In this document: positions 29,071 to 38,298 of the stretch, one piece after another
How the letters are laid out: each line of letters starts with the position of its first letter
Position numbering within the stretch: position 1 is the first letter of the stretch
From: Mesorhizobium sp. AR07
Lineage (GTDB): Bacteria; Pseudomonadota; Alphaproteobacteria; Rhizobiales; Rhizobiaceae
Direction of reading: 5' to 3'
Assembly (NCBI RefSeq): GCF_024746815.1
Contig: NZ_CP080525.1
Coordinates: 2,542,001 to 2,606,000, forward strand
DNA: 64,000 nt
The notes under the pieces: model-generated
What the model was told of the DNA's origin: nothing
Databases searched by the model: none
The model's input: the letters and a program-made list of their open reading frames with translations, nothing else
Made by a program: the position numbers and the translations under genes

Positions 29071-32000
29071 ATGCCAAGACGCACCGACATCAAGTCGATC
29101 CTGATCATCGGGGCCGGCCCCATCGTCATCGGCCAGGCCTGCGAGTTCGATTATTCCGGCACCCAGGCCTGCAAGGCGCTGAAGGAAGAGGGTTTCCGCG
29201 TCATCCTGGTCAATTCCAATCCGGCCACCATCATGACCGACCCGGAACTGGCCGACGCCACCTATATCGAGCCGATCACGCCGGAAGTCGTCGCCAAGAT
29301 CATCGCCAAGGAGCGGCCCGACGCACTGCTGCCAACCATGGGTGGCCAGACCGCGCTCAACACCGCTTTGTCGCTGCGCCGCATGGGCGTGCTCGACCGC
29401 TACAATGTCGAGATGATCGGCGCCGATGCCACGGCAATCGACAAGGCCGAGGACCGCGCGCTGTTTCGCGAGGCGATGCACAAGATCGGATTGGAAACGC
29501 CGAAGTCGATGCTGGCCAACGCCACCGACGTCAAGAACGCCGACCGCAAGACGCATGAGGCCGAGCGCGCCGCCGTCAAGGCCGAGGCCCCGGCCGATCT
29601 CGACACCGCGCTCGACGCGCTGGAAACCCGCTGGAACCTCGGCGAAGGCGACCGCAAGCAGCGCTACATCAGCCACGGCATGGCGATCGCCGCCCAGGCG
29701 CTCGACCATGTCGGCCTGCCGGCCATCATCCGCCCGTCCTTCACCATGGGCGGCACCGGCGGCGGCATCGCCTACAACCGCGCCGAATTCTACGAGATCG
29801 TCCAGTCCGGCCTCGATGCCTCGCCGACCACCGAAGTGCTGATCGAGGAAAGCGTGCTCGGCTGGAAGGAGTATGAGATGGAGGTCGTCCGCGACAAGGC
29901 GGACAATTGCATCATCGTCTGCTCGATCGAGAACATCGACCCGATGGGCGTGCATACGGGCGACAGCATCACCGTCGCCCCTGCCCTCACCTTGACCGAC
30001 AAGGAATACCAGATGATGCGCAACGCCTCGATCGCGGTGCTGCGCGAGATCGGCGTCGAGACCGGCGGCTCCAACGTGCAGTTCGCCGTCAACCCGGCCG
30101 ATGGCCGTCTGGTGGTGATCGAGATGAACCCGCGCGTCTCGCGCTCATCCGCCTTGGCCTCCAAGGCGACCGGTTTCCCGATCGCCAAGATCGCCGCCAA
30201 GCTCGCCGTCGGTTACACGCTGGACGAGCTGGAGAACGACATCACCGGTGGCGCCACGCCCGCCTCCTTCGAGCCGAGCATCGATTATGTAGTGACAAAA
30301 ATCCCGCGCTTTGCCTTCGAGAAATTCCCCGGCGCCGAGCCGGTGCTGACCACCGCCATGAAGTCGGTCGGCGAAGTCATGGCCATCGGCCGCACCTTCC
30401 AGGAATCGCTGCAGAAGGCTTTGCGAGGGCTCGAAACCGGGCTCACCGGCCTCGACGAGATCGAGATCCCCGGCCTCGGTTCCACCAACCATGCCGACGA
30501 CCGCAACGCCATCCGCGCCGCGCTCGGCACGCCGACACCCGACCGGCTGCGCATGGTGGCGCAGGCGATCCGCATGGGCACCTCGCTGGAAGACGTGCAC
30601 GCCATGTGCAAGATCGACCCGTGGTTCCTCGAGCAGATCGCTGGCATCGTCGCCATGGAAGCCCGCATCCGCGAGCACGGCATTCCCGGCGACGCCGTCA
30701 ATCTGCGCATGCTGAAGGCGATGGGTTTTTCGGACGCCCGCCTCGCGTCGCTGACGAAGACGGACGCCGAAGTGATTGCGAAGATTCGTGAAAAGCTCGA
30801 CGTTCATCCGGTCTACAAGCGCATCGACACCTGCGCGGCCGAGTTCGCCTCGCCCACCGCCTACATGTACTCGACCTATGAAGTGCCGTTCGCCGGCGCG
30901 CTCGCCAACGAGGCGCAGGTCTCGTCGCGCAAGAAGGTCGTCATCCTCGGCGGCGGCCCGAACCGCATCGGCCAGGGTATCGAGTTCGACTATTGCTGCT
31001 GTCACGCCGCCTTTGCGTTGCGCGACGCCGGCTATGAAGCGATCATGATCAACTGCAACCCGGAGACCGTGTCGACCGACTACGACACATCGGACCGGCT
31101 CTATTTCGAGCCGCTGACGGCCGAAGACGTGCTGGAAATCCTGCGCGCAGAACAGGCCTCGGGCGAGCTGGTCGGCGTCATCGTCCAGTTCGGTGGCCAG
31201 ACGCCGCTGAAGCTCGCCGACGCGCTGGAAAAGGCCGGCATCCCGATCCTCGGCACCTCGCCCGACATGATCGACCTCGCCGAAGACCGCGACCGCTTCC
31301 AGAAGCTGCTGCACAAGCTCGGCCTCAGCCAGCCGAAGAACGGCATCGCCTATTCGGTCGAGCAGGCCCGCCTCGTCGCCGGCGAGCTCGGCTACCCGCT
31401 GGTGGTGCGCCCGTCTTACGTGCTGGGCGGCCGCGCCATGCAGATCATCCATGACGAAGGCATGCTGCAATCCTACCTGCTCGACACAGTGCCCGGCCTG
31501 GTGCCGGAGGACATCAAGCAGAAATACCCCAACGACAAGACCGGCCAGATCAACACGCTCTTGGGCAAGAACCCGCTGCTGTTCGACACCTATCTCTCGG
31601 GCGCCATCGAGGTCGATGTCGATTGCCTCTGCGACGGCAAATCGACCTTCGTCTCCGGCATATTGGAGCACATCGAGGAGGCCGGCATCCATTCGGGCGA
31701 CTCGGCCTGCTCGCTGCCGGTGCACTCGCTGCCTTCGGAGCTGGTCGATGAGCTGGAGCGCCAGACGGCGGCCCTTGCCCGCGCGCTCAATGTCGGCGGC
31801 CTGATGAACGTGCAATATGCGATCAAGGATGGCACGGTCTATGTGCTGGAGGTCAACCCGCGCGCATCGCGCACAGTGCCCTTCGTCGCCAAGACCATCG
31901 GCCGGCCGATCGCGAAAATCGCCGCCCGCATCATGGCCGGCGAGACACTGGAAGACGCCTTCGCCCATTACGGCGCCATGCCCGACCCGAGAAACCCCGG

Positions 32001-32562
32001 CCACATCGCGGTCAAGGAAGCGGTGTTCCCCTTCGCCCGTTTCCCCGGCGTCGACATATTGCTCGGCCCGGAAATGCGCTCGACCGGCGAGGTCATGGGC
32101 CTCGACCGCGATTTTGCGCTCGCCTTCGCCAAGAGCCAGCTAGGCGCCGGCGTCGACCTGCCGCGCTCCGGCACGCTGTTCGTCTCGGTGCGCGACGAGG
32201 ACAAGAAAGGCATCCTGCCGGCGGTCAAGCGCCTAGCCGGCCTCGGCTTCAAGGTGCTCGCCACCTCGGGCACGCAGCGCTTCCTCGCCGAAAACGGCGT
32301 CGACGCGCAGAAAATAAACAAGGTGCTGGAGGGCCGCCCCCACATCGAAGACGCCATCCGCAACCGCCAGGTGCAGATCGTCTTCAACACCACGGACGGC
32401 CAGAAAGCGGTGTCGGACTCGAAGTCGCTCCGCCGCGCCACGCTGATGCAGAAAGTGCCGTATTACACGACGCTGTCGGGTGCGGCGGCGGTGGCGGAAG
32501 CGATTGCGGCGCTGAAGGCGGGGAGCCTCGAAGTGAGGCCGCTGCAGGAGTATTTTGCGTAG
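29071..32562 (+). CDS. carB: Carbamoyl-phosphate synthase large subunit
   Basis: 1,163 residues from ATG 29071 ([17 protein letters not shown]). It makes carbamoyl phosphate from bicarbonate, ATP and the ammonia supplied by CarA. Two homologous ATP-grasp halves are seen: the first with [14 protein letters not shown] and [20 protein letters not shown], the second starting [20 protein letters not shown] with [22 protein letters not shown]-terminal MGS-like regulatory domain is present ([34 protein letters not shown]). The length is that of alphaproteobacterial CarB. It lies on the 31-kb segment between the two direct IS110 copies. Confidence 0.98.
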   Translation: MPRRTDIKSILIIGAGPIVIGQACEFDYSGTQACKALKEEGFRVILVNSNPATIMTDPELADATYIEPITPEVVAKIIAKERPDALLPTMGGQTALNTALSLRRMGVLDRYNVEMIGADATAIDKAEDRALFREAMHKIGLETPKSMLANATDVKNADRKTHEAERAAVKAEAPADLDTALDALETRWNLGEGDRKQRYISHGMAIAAQALDHVGLPAIIRPSFTMGGTGGGIAYNRAEFYEIVQSGLDASPTTEVLIEESVLGWKEYEMEVVRDKADNCIIVCSIENIDPMGVHTGDSITVAPALTLTDKEYQMMRNASIAVLREIGVETGGSNVQFAVNPADGRLVVIEMNPRVSRSSALASKATGFPIAKIAAKLAVGYTLDELENDITGGATPASFEPSIDYVVTKIPRFAFEKFPGAEPVLTTAMKSVGEVMAIGRTFQESLQKALRGLETGLTGLDEIEIPGLGSTNHADDRNAIRAALGTPTPDRLRMVAQAIRMGTSLEDVHAMCKIDPWFLEQIAGIVAMEARIREHGIPGDAVNLRMLKAMGFSDARLASLTKTDAEVIAKIREKLDVHPVYKRIDTCAAEFASPTAYMYSTYEVPFAGALANEAQVSSRKKVVILGGGPNRIGQGIEFDYCCCHAAFALRDAGYEAIMINCNPETVSTDYDTSDRLYFEPLTAEDVLEILRAEQASGELVGVIVQFGGQTPLKLADALEKAGIPILGTSPDMIDLAEDRDRFQKLLHKLGLSQPKNGIAYSVEQARLVAGELGYPLVVRPSYVLGGRAMQIIHDEGMLQSYLLDTVPGLVPEDIKQKYPNDKTGQINTLLGKNPLLFDTYLSGAIEVDVDCLCDGKSTFVSGILEHIEEAGIHSGDSACSLPVHSLPSELVDELERQTAALARALNVGGLMNVQYAIKDGTVYVLEVNPRASRTVPFVAKTIGRPIAKIAARIMAGETLEDAFAHYGAMPDPRNPGHIAVKEAVFPFARFPGVDILLGPEMRSTGEVMGLDRDFALAFAKSQLGAGVDLPRSGTLFVSVRDEDKKGILPAVKRLAGLGFKVLATSGTQRFLAENGVDAQKINKVLEGRPHIEDAIRNRQVQIVFNTTDGQKAVSDSKSLRRATLMQKVPYYTTLSGAAAVAEAIAALKAGSLEVRPLQEYFA

Positions 32563-32573
32563 GCGATTAGCTT

Positions 32574-32627
32574 CCTTCTCCCCGTTCAACGGGGAGAAGA
32601 TGCCGGCAGGCAGATGAGGGGCAGCCC
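32574..32627. repeat. RIME-like type B arm with an intact IS110 target site
   Basis: The palindrome CTTCTCCCCGTTCAACGGGG... is followed by GATGCCGGCAGGCAGATGAG and GGGCAGCC. On the minus strand the latter reads GCTGCCC-CT-CATCTG, the same half-sites and CT core as the flanks of both IS copies, but uninterrupted. Confidence 0.85.
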
Positions 32628-32806
32628 CGCCTGCAACGGGATGGGGGGGAAAGTGCGTCACGCCGTGCAGACATAGCCGCCAATCCGGTCTCTGAGGGCT
32701 AACCTGCCTGACAGGTTCCCGGTAAAATTTCCAGTCAATTTAAGTACTACGAATCATCGACAATTCGGATATTGTTACGCTTTGCGACGAATCGGGCGGT
32801 CGTTTA

Positions 32807-34399
32807 ATGCTGACGAATATTCAACCAACGCGATCGCGTTTGGTGATGACTTCCAGTGGAAGCATCTCAATCAATGCGGACCAAGAAGAGCAGCCTTTAG
32901 CAGTTAAGAGTTCAGTAATTGCATACATTTCACAGAAATTAGGCCATCTACCGAGTGATATAGTATCTATCGACCAGTATGAAAGTCTCGACGGCTCTTT
33001 ATCAATTGAAACTTTGCAAATCGAATTTGGAAGTATTTGGACCATCAGATTTTCCGAACCAGACGATCAGACTCCTGGAAGATCCTGGAGTGTCGAAATA
33101 AGCGTTGGAGAATTGAACAACGAGATACTCGTTGGATTTCGGCTTAACTGCTTCTCAAGAAATTACGACTTCGATTTCGACAACAGCGTTCCTCGCATAT
33201 TGAGATCGCTAGTTAATATGTTTTCTTATAGCGACTATGGGTACAAATTATCCCAGAACGCAATTACGATACAGAGCAACTCAGATTCAGAATTTTTATA
33301 CGACCTAATAAATAACACGAAGAGATGGCGAAATATCGTTGCAGTTTCGTGCGACGAAAATTTTGACTCTTTAGTTGATTACAACGGGCTCGCCTATAAA
33401 TTGAGTGGCGTAGCACATGTCGTGGCAATCAACCCTTCCGCGTCCTTTCATCTATCTTCACTTCTTGGCAAGGAGCTGTCCGTTTTCGATCGTGGCGTCA
33501 GGACCTATCGGCCAAGTTTCTCAGAGGAAGATCAACCTACTCGCCACCCCCTCATACTAAGGAGGCAGATAGACAAAGTTCCCGTCATCACAAGAAGGAA
33601 ATTCGAGGAGGCGATACGGCGCGACTGTTTTAGGATGTCGATCGAACGAGACGGCCTAGCTCGAGTTGTTCCCAGTTTCGTAGACATACGGTTAGCAGCA
33701 TCCAAGGCCCGGCTAACTGCTTTGGGCCATCACAACTCTTCGAACGACGACCTCGTGCGAGCTGAAATAGAAGCAAGAAAGGCCGCAGAATCACAATCCG
33801 AAGCAGCCATGTCAATGGCGCTCCAAGAGGAAGAACTCAGGAAAGAAATTGAGTCCGAAAGAGACAACTATCGAGCGCAGCTTTATGCGATTCGCGATCG
33901 AGTTGAGGCTTTGGAGCACCGCCTGTCCGTGGCTGGCGAGCAGCTTGAGACCGGAACTCGCCCGGCATCTTACGACGAAATTTCCCCTTGGGTTGAGCAG
34001 AATTTTTCAGGCAAGTTGGTACTGCATCCTAGGGCAAAAAAGGCGTTGAAAAATGCGGCTTACGAAGACATCGGAGTCGTTTGTGAAACGTTGTCTCTTC
34101 TGGCCAACGAATACAGAAAGGTTTGCCTTGGTGAAATGCGAAAAGAGGAATTTGATAGCGTCATTTCAAATAAACACCTTGATATGAGCGGATCAATAAG
34201 TGAAGAAAGAGCGAAGGAGTTCAACGAGGAATACTTTATAAATTGGAGAGGAAATAAAAGTTTCTTGCACGGCCATATTCAGAAAGGTAATTCAAGAGAC
34301 GAAAGATATTGCCTTAGGGTATACTTCCTTTGGGAGCCTGAAGACAGCCTAATAGTCGTTGGATGGCTGCCGTCGCACCTAACCAATCGTTTGACTTGA
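32807..34399 (+). CDS. AT-rich orphan protein with coiled coil, possible defence gene
   Basis: 530 residues, no recognised name. Composition is about 35-45% GC in the lines I counted, against over 60% around it, so it is probably acquired. The N-terminal half is mixed alpha/beta; VAINPSASFHLSSLLGKELS and DRGVRTYRPSF..HPLILRRQ look like a conserved block. An acidic/basic coiled coil follows (about 325-385, EIEARKAAESQSEAAMSMAL...). The C-terminus (FLHGHIQKG, YCLRVYFLWEPEDSLIVVGW) resembles short C-terminal domains I associate with phage-defence proteins; that link is inference. It stands alone, with an AACCTG-N5-CAGGTT dyad at 32701-32717 upstream. The start could also be ATG 32846. Confidence 0.7.
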   Translation: MLTNIQPTRSRLVMTSSGSISINADQEEQPLAVKSSVIAYISQKLGHLPSDIVSIDQYESLDGSLSIETLQIEFGSIWTIRFSEPDDQTPGRSWSVEISVGELNNEILVGFRLNCFSRNYDFDFDNSVPRILRSLVNMFSYSDYGYKLSQNAITIQSNSDSEFLYDLINNTKRWRNIVAVSCDENFDSLVDYNGLAYKLSGVAHVVAINPSASFHLSSLLGKELSVFDRGVRTYRPSFSEEDQPTRHPLILRRQIDKVPVITRRKFEEAIRRDCFRMSIERDGLARVVPSFVDIRLAASKARLTALGHHNSSNDDLVRAEIEARKAAESQSEAAMSMALQEEELRKEIESERDNYRAQLYAIRDRVEALEHRLSVAGEQLETGTRPASYDEISPWVEQNFSGKLVLHPRAKKALKNAAYEDIGVVCETLSLLANEYRKVCLGEMRKEEFDSVISNKHLDMSGSISEERAKEFNEEYFINWRGNKSFLHGHIQKGNSRDERYCLRVYFLWEPEDSLIVVGWLPSHLTNRLT

Positions 34400-34493
34400 G
34401 TTTCTGACAAGCCTTCGTAGTTGCCCAGTGGGCGTTGCCACATCCAGATGCAGGCACTAAGCTTCGACCAGATGCCCTCTCCGCTTCTCACCC

Positions 34494-34886
34494 TCACGCC
34501 ACCGCCACACACTCGATCTCGATATCGAACTCCATCGGCCATGACGCCACCGGCACGAAGCTGCGCGCCGGCGGGTTGACGCTGAAGTACTTGGCATAGA
34601 CCCGGTTGATCGCGTTGTAGAAGCCGGAATTGACGGCGTAGATGCGCACCATCACCACGTTTTCCAGCGAGGTGCCGGCCGCTTCCAGGCAATGTTTCAG
34701 CGCCTTCAGCGACGCTTCGGTCTGCGTTTCGATGTCGCCGCGCACCATCTCGCCGGTCACCATGTCCACCGGCGGTGTCGCCGAGATGAACACGAAGCCG
34801 TTGGCCTTCACCGCTGTCGAGCAGGGAAGGCCGAGCGCCCGCACCTTGGCCGACATGACGGGCACTTCGATGATTTCTTTCTTCAT
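34494..34886 (-). CDS. RidA-family protein, copy 1
   Basis: 130 residues of the RidA/YjgF/UK114 family, trimeric enamine/imine deaminases that quench reactive intermediates. Motifs: FVFISATPPVD, GDIETQTEASLKALKHCLEA, VVMVRIYAVNSGFYNAINRV, PARSFVPVASWPMEFDIEIE with the Arg of the active site and the Glu near the end. About 85% similar to the copy at 35220, in the same orientation, with duplicated upstream sequence. Start ATG 34886 behind GGGAGG. Confidence 0.92.
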   Translation of the reverse strand: MKKEIIEVPVMSAKVRALGLPCSTAVKANGFVFISATPPVDMVTGEMVRGDIETQTEASLKALKHCLEAAGTSLENVVMVRIYAVNSGFYNAINRVYAKYFSVNPPARSFVPVASWPMEFDIEIECVAVA

Positions 34887-34971
34887 GGCAATCCTCCCTG
34901 GGTTTGCGGGGAGCTTATCGCGCCACCGGCCGAACGCCAGAGCCGAGCCATGGTCCAGAGTTGGCGCCGCT

Positions 34972-35054
34972 CACCCTGCCCGGATAAAACGAGCCATTCT
35001 TGTGCAGGAAGCGGCCGTCGGCGTTGCCGATCATCATATCGATGTCGGAGCAGG
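34972..35054 (-). pseudogene. Remnant of the 3' end of a duplicated cupin gene
   Basis: The minus strand encodes CSDIDMMIGNADGRFLHKNG and then SFYPGR, matching the C-terminus of the cupin gene at 35751 (CSDIDMMSPSADGRFLHKDG, TPYPGQG). The rest of the gene is absent; a type B repeat follows at 35066. It shows that the duplication unit included the end of the cupin gene plus ridA. Confidence 0.8.
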
Positions 35055-35065
35055 GGGGAGCGCCC

Positions 35066-35217
35066 CTTCCCTTCTCCCCCTTGTGGGAGAAGGTGGATCG
35101 GCGCGATTGCGCCGAGACGGATGAGGGGTGTTGGACGGAATGAGGCGTTGGTGTCTTCTGGAACACCCCTCATCCGTCGCCTTCGGCGACACCTTCTCCC
35201 ACAAGGGGAGAAGGGAA
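35066..35217. repeat. RIME-like repeat, type B variant, at the duplication junction
   Basis: Left arm CCCTTCTCCCCCTTGTGGG then AGAAGGTG; right arm CACCTTCTCCCACAAGGGG then AGAAGGG, with inverse copies of GACGGATGAGGGGTGT / ACACCCCTCATCCGTC inside. It lies exactly between the two RidA genes. Confidence 0.8.
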
Positions 35218-35219
35218 GG

Positions 35220-35612
35220 TCACGCCACCGCCACACACTCGATTTCGATATCGAACTCCATCGGCCATGACGCCACCGGCACGAAGGTCCGCGACGGCGG
35301 ATTCTCTGGAAAATACCTGGCATAGACGCGGTTGATGGCGCTGTAGAAACCGGAATTGACGGCGTAGATGCGTACCATCACCACATTGTCCAGCGAGGTG
35401 CCAGCCGCTTCCAGGCAATGTTTCAGCGCCTTGAGCGAGGCCTCGGTCTGCGCTTCGATGTCGCCCTTGACCAGTCTGCCGGTCACGATATCGAGTGGCG
35501 GCGTGCCGGACACGAAGACCAGTCCGGCGGCTTTGGTCACCAGCGACAGCGGCACGCCCAAAGCGCGCACGGCTGCCGACAGCACCGGCACTTCGATGAC
35601 TTCTTTCTTCAT
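35220..35612 (-). CDS. RidA-family protein, copy 2
   Basis: 130 residues from ATG 35612 behind AGGGAGG. Same domain and motifs as copy 1 (FVSGTPPLD, GDIEAQTEASLKALKHCLEA, VVMVRIYAVNSGFYSAINRV, PSRTFVPVASWPMEFDIEIE). It follows the cupin gene by 138 bp on the same strand. Because the cupin gene next to this copy is complete, this is probably the original and 34494 the duplicate. Confidence 0.92.
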   Translation of the reverse strand: MKKEVIEVPVLSAAVRALGVPLSLVTKAAGLVFVSGTPPLDIVTGRLVKGDIEAQTEASLKALKHCLEAAGTSLDNVVMVRIYAVNSGFYSAINRVYARYFPENPPSRTFVPVASWPMEFDIEIECVAVA

Positions 35613-35750
35613 GGCAACCTCCCTGCGTTTTGCAGGGAGCTTATCCTGCCCCCCGGCGAACGCCAGCTCCGACCCACAGTTCAGAGCCGGAGCTTGTCGC
35701 TGCCCTGGAGAAATCGCGTGGGGCGCTGCCGCCACCATGTGCGACTGCGC

Positions 35751-36215
35751 TCACCCCTGCCCCGGATACGGCGTGCCATCCTTGTGCAGGAAGCGTCCAT
35801 CGGCGCTCGGGCTCATCATGTCGATGTCGGAGCAAGTGATGACATCGTCCGGATTGCGCGAGCCGACCTCCAGATAGAGCGCCGTCGCGGCCGACCGGTT
35901 GATCAGGTGATGGCCGTTGCCGCTGTTTTTGGCGAAGGTCGCGCAGTCGCCTGCCCTGAGCAGCGTCTCGCCGCCATCCTCGACCAGCGTCAGCTCGCCT
36001 TCCAGCACAAAGACGAACTCATCCTCGTGGCTGTGCCAGTGGCGCTGGCTGGACCAGCCGCCGGGCGGCAAGGTCATCAGATTGACGCCGAAATCGGTGA
36101 GCCCACCCGCATCGCCCAGCCGCCGCCGCGTGCGGTCGGCACAGGGCTGATCGAAAGGCGCCGGGTAGCCGGAGCCTTTGCGGACGGGCACGGCTGACAG
36201 GTCGATCTTGGGCAT
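35751..36215 (-). CDS. Cupin-domain protein
   Basis: 154 residues. The two cupin motifs are visible: WHSHEDEFVFVLEGELTLVE (His and Glu metal ligands) and RAGDCATFAKNSGNGHHLIN with the later His. Small single-domain cupins of this type are often annotated as transcriptional-regulator-like or auxin-binding-like; function unknown. Its last 27 codons are duplicated as a remnant at 34972-35054. Confidence 0.88.
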   Translation of the reverse strand: MPKIDLSAVPVRKGSGYPAPFDQPCADRTRRRLGDAGGLTDFGVNLMTLPPGGWSSQRHWHSHEDEFVFVLEGELTLVEDGGETLLRAGDCATFAKNSGNGHHLINRSAATALYLEVGSRNPDDVITCSDIDMMSPSADGRFLHKDGTPYPGQG

Positions 36216-36312
36216 CGAATTCTCCTCGGGTTTGTGGCGGCATTCTAATTCACGGCGGGCGCAGGCGCAGAGCCACCTGGCGGCACTGGTTCGCCGCGAA
36301 GCACTCGCCGTG

Positions 36313-36492
36313 GCGCTCTACGGCGCCCCCCTCTGTCCTGCCGGACATCTCCCCCACAAGGAGGGAGATTGGCCGTCACCACGGCTTTCGCCAGTTTTCA
36401 ACGTTGCAAGAAGAGAGCCGGCGCCACAACTGCCAATCTCCCCACTCGTGGGGGAGATGTCCGGCAGGACAGAGGGGGGCGCCGTAGAGCGC
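36313..36492. mobile_element. 180-bp palindromic element with 45-bp perfect inverted repeats
   Basis: Left arm 36313-36357 and right arm 36448-36492 are exact reverse complements over 45 bp (outer end GCGCTCTACGGCG). A second inner pair GGGAGATTGGC (36363-36373) / GCCAATCTCCC (36432-36442) extends the symmetry. No gene inside. It is MITE-like, or a high-order RIME unit, and lies behind the DUF899 gene. Confidence 0.85.
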
Positions 36493-36539
36493 TGATTTTC
36501 GGATGCTCCAGCCTGGCGGCGCGTGGAAGGCAAGGCCCT

Positions 36540-37283
36540 CTAGTGGCAACACCCCGCCCCATATTGCAGCTGCTCGTGCCAGTTCGGCTGGCCCTCGGGC
36601 GTGAAATCCATCAGGTTCCATAGGATCTCGCAGGTGCCGATGGCACGCGGGTCCTGGCCGAGTTCCGGCGGCGCGAAGCCGAGCTCGGACGACCAGAAAT
36701 GGCGGATGCCATCCGCGTCGCGATGAAACACCGACAGCAGCGGCGTCTGCGCGCCGTCGGCCGTCTCCGCATTGTAGTCGCGCTTGAAGCTGTTTGCGGC
36801 CGAAGACACCAGCCGCATGTTGCGCCAGCCGCGATCGCGGCCGAGCGTGACCAGGTTTTCGAGCCCGGTCTTGCCCACCACAGCGAAGTTGAAGCCGGCC
36901 GCTTCGAGATGGCCGACCGCGCCGTCGAACTGGTCGAGCAGCGCCGTGCAGGACGGGCATGGCTGGTCCGGGCGCGCAAGCTTCGCCGTGCCGCCGGTGG
37001 TCGCCACATCGCGCGTCTCCTGGGGATGGCGCGGAAACATCATGTTATAGAGGATCAGCGAGTCCTTGCCTGGCGCGAACAGCTCCGACAGCTTTACGCG
37101 CGCCGGCTTGCCGCCCGGTCCCAGCCCATCGAACACATAATCCTGCGGCACCAGCCCGCCCGGCGGCAATGCGCGGCGCGCGACAGCCACCGCCTCCATG
37201 GCGCGACGCAGCTCGATTTCCTTTTGCAGCAGTTTTTCGCGGGCGGTGCGATATCGGGCGGATTCGTTGGGAAAGGTGATCAT
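36540..37283 (-). CDS. DUF899-family thioredoxin-like protein
   Basis: 247 residues from ATG 37283 behind AAGGAG (MITFPNESARYRTAREKLL). It has the DUF899 signature: ALPPGGLVPQDYVFDG, ELFAPGKDSLILYNMMFPR, then the redox-like CPSCTALLDQFDGA (CxxC), RGWRNMRLVSSAANSFKRDY and the C-terminal YGAGCCH. The family has a thioredoxin-like fold; its reaction is not known. Confidence 0.88.
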   Translation of the reverse strand: MITFPNESARYRTAREKLLQKEIELRRAMEAVAVARRALPPGGLVPQDYVFDGLGPGGKPARVKLSELFAPGKDSLILYNMMFPRHPQETRDVATTGGTAKLARPDQPCPSCTALLDQFDGAVGHLEAAGFNFAVVGKTGLENLVTLGRDRGWRNMRLVSSAANSFKRDYNAETADGAQTPLLSVFHRDADGIRHFWSSELGFAPPELGQDPRAIGTCEILWNLMDFTPEGQPNWHEQLQYGAGCCH

Positions 37284-37461
37284 GATCGTCTCCTTCGGTC
37301 GTCGCGCCGGCGTCCCGGCGCGGTTGCTCTGCGACCCAAGGACGTTTGGCGGCGCTCGGCTCCGACATTTTTCCGATGGCGCGCGGCGATCGCTCGCGGC
37401 GGAACCTCCGTGGCTTCCCGGCATTCTCACTTCGGGATAAGCCAGCGGCCTGGGGGACAAG

Positions 37462-37797
37462 ATGCACAATGACGAGATCGACCTGCGCTGCCCACAAGTG
37501 GTGGCCGACAACGCCGCCCAGGGCCTCAGGCTGCGCGGAGAATTCGGCCGCGGTGGCACAGAGATCGGCGTGGCCCGCGCCACCGAACTGAAGAACCGGG
37601 AAAAGCTCGCGCCCTCCACCATCCGCCGCATGGTCAGCTATTTCGCCCGCCACGAGGTCGACAAGCGCGGCAGGAACTACGGCAATGCGGCAAACCCGTC
37701 GGCGGGCTACATCGCCTGGCTGCTGTGGGGCGGCGACGAGGGCCGCGCCTGGGCGCTGGACCTCAAACGGAAGATCGGCAACGCGCTGGATATTTGA
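37462..37797 (+). CDS. Small phage-associated-type hypothetical protein
   Basis: 111 residues. The block GLRLRGEFGRGGTEIGVARA, then STIRRMVSYFARHEVDKRG and YIAWLLWGGDEGRAWALDLK resembles a domain often found beside or fused to phage head-maturation genes. No other phage gene is nearby, so it is an isolated remnant or a domesticated gene. Function unknown. Confidence 0.7.
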   Translation: MHNDEIDLRCPQVVADNAAQGLRLRGEFGRGGTEIGVARATELKNREKLAPSTIRRMVSYFARHEVDKRGRNYGNAANPSAGYIAWLLWGGDEGRAWALDLKRKIGNALDI

Positions 37798-37804
37798 GTG
37801 TCGC

Positions 37805-38293
37805 TCAGCTGTACCAATCGACCTCGAACAGACCAAGCCGATCGTAGAGCCGCACTGCGGCGGCGTTCTCCACCGTGTTGGTCTTCAGGTCGACATGGTC
37901 AGCGCCGCGTGCGCGAAAGGCGGCGAAGGCGTGCCACATCAGCGCCTCGCCAATGCCCTTGCCGCGCGCCTCGGGGTGAACGGCGAGGTCCTTCACGAAG
38001 GCCGATGTCCAGCATAGTGCCGCTGCCGCCAGCAGGCCCCTGGCGTCGATGACGAGGAAACACAGCGCCGGGTCGAATTCGGGGTCGCCTGATATGCGCG
38101 GCCACCACGCGTCGAACGGCCCGTCGGTGCCATCTTCGAACACCTCGCTCAAAAGCGCATGCAGGGCCGGTGCGTCGCCAGGCTCGAAGCAGCGCATGAC
38201 AAAGCCATCCGGCCAGTGCGGCGCAACCAGCGTCTCGTCGAGGATCTTGCGCAGCCGGATGTCGTTCAGAGCCGGCGGGCGCGGTTCAGGCAT
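37805..38293 (-). CDS. GNAT-family N-acetyltransferase
   Basis: 162 residues. FVKDLAVHPEARGKGIGEAL is the acetyl-CoA binding motif A (RGKGIG), and VDLKTNTVENAAAVRLYDRL the following strand-helix. The N-terminal part GFVMRCFEPGDAPALHALLS is typical. Substrate unknown. It starts 5 bp behind the stop of the lytic transglycosylase gene, so the two are probably cotranscribed. Confidence 0.88.
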   Translation of the reverse strand: MPEPRPPALNDIRLRKILDETLVAPHWPDGFVMRCFEPGDAPALHALLSEVFEDGTDGPFDAWWPRISGDPEFDPALCFLVIDARGLLAAAALCWTSAFVKDLAVHPEARGKGIGEALMWHAFAAFRARGADHVDLKTNTVENAAAVRLYDRLGLFEVDWYS

Positions 38294-38298
38294 CGCGC

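Noticed and set aside
30145..32004. Open frame of over 600 codons opposite carB
   Set aside because: Typical antisense frame in high-GC DNA, with no family motif and no start signal; carB covers the same bases with full domain structure.
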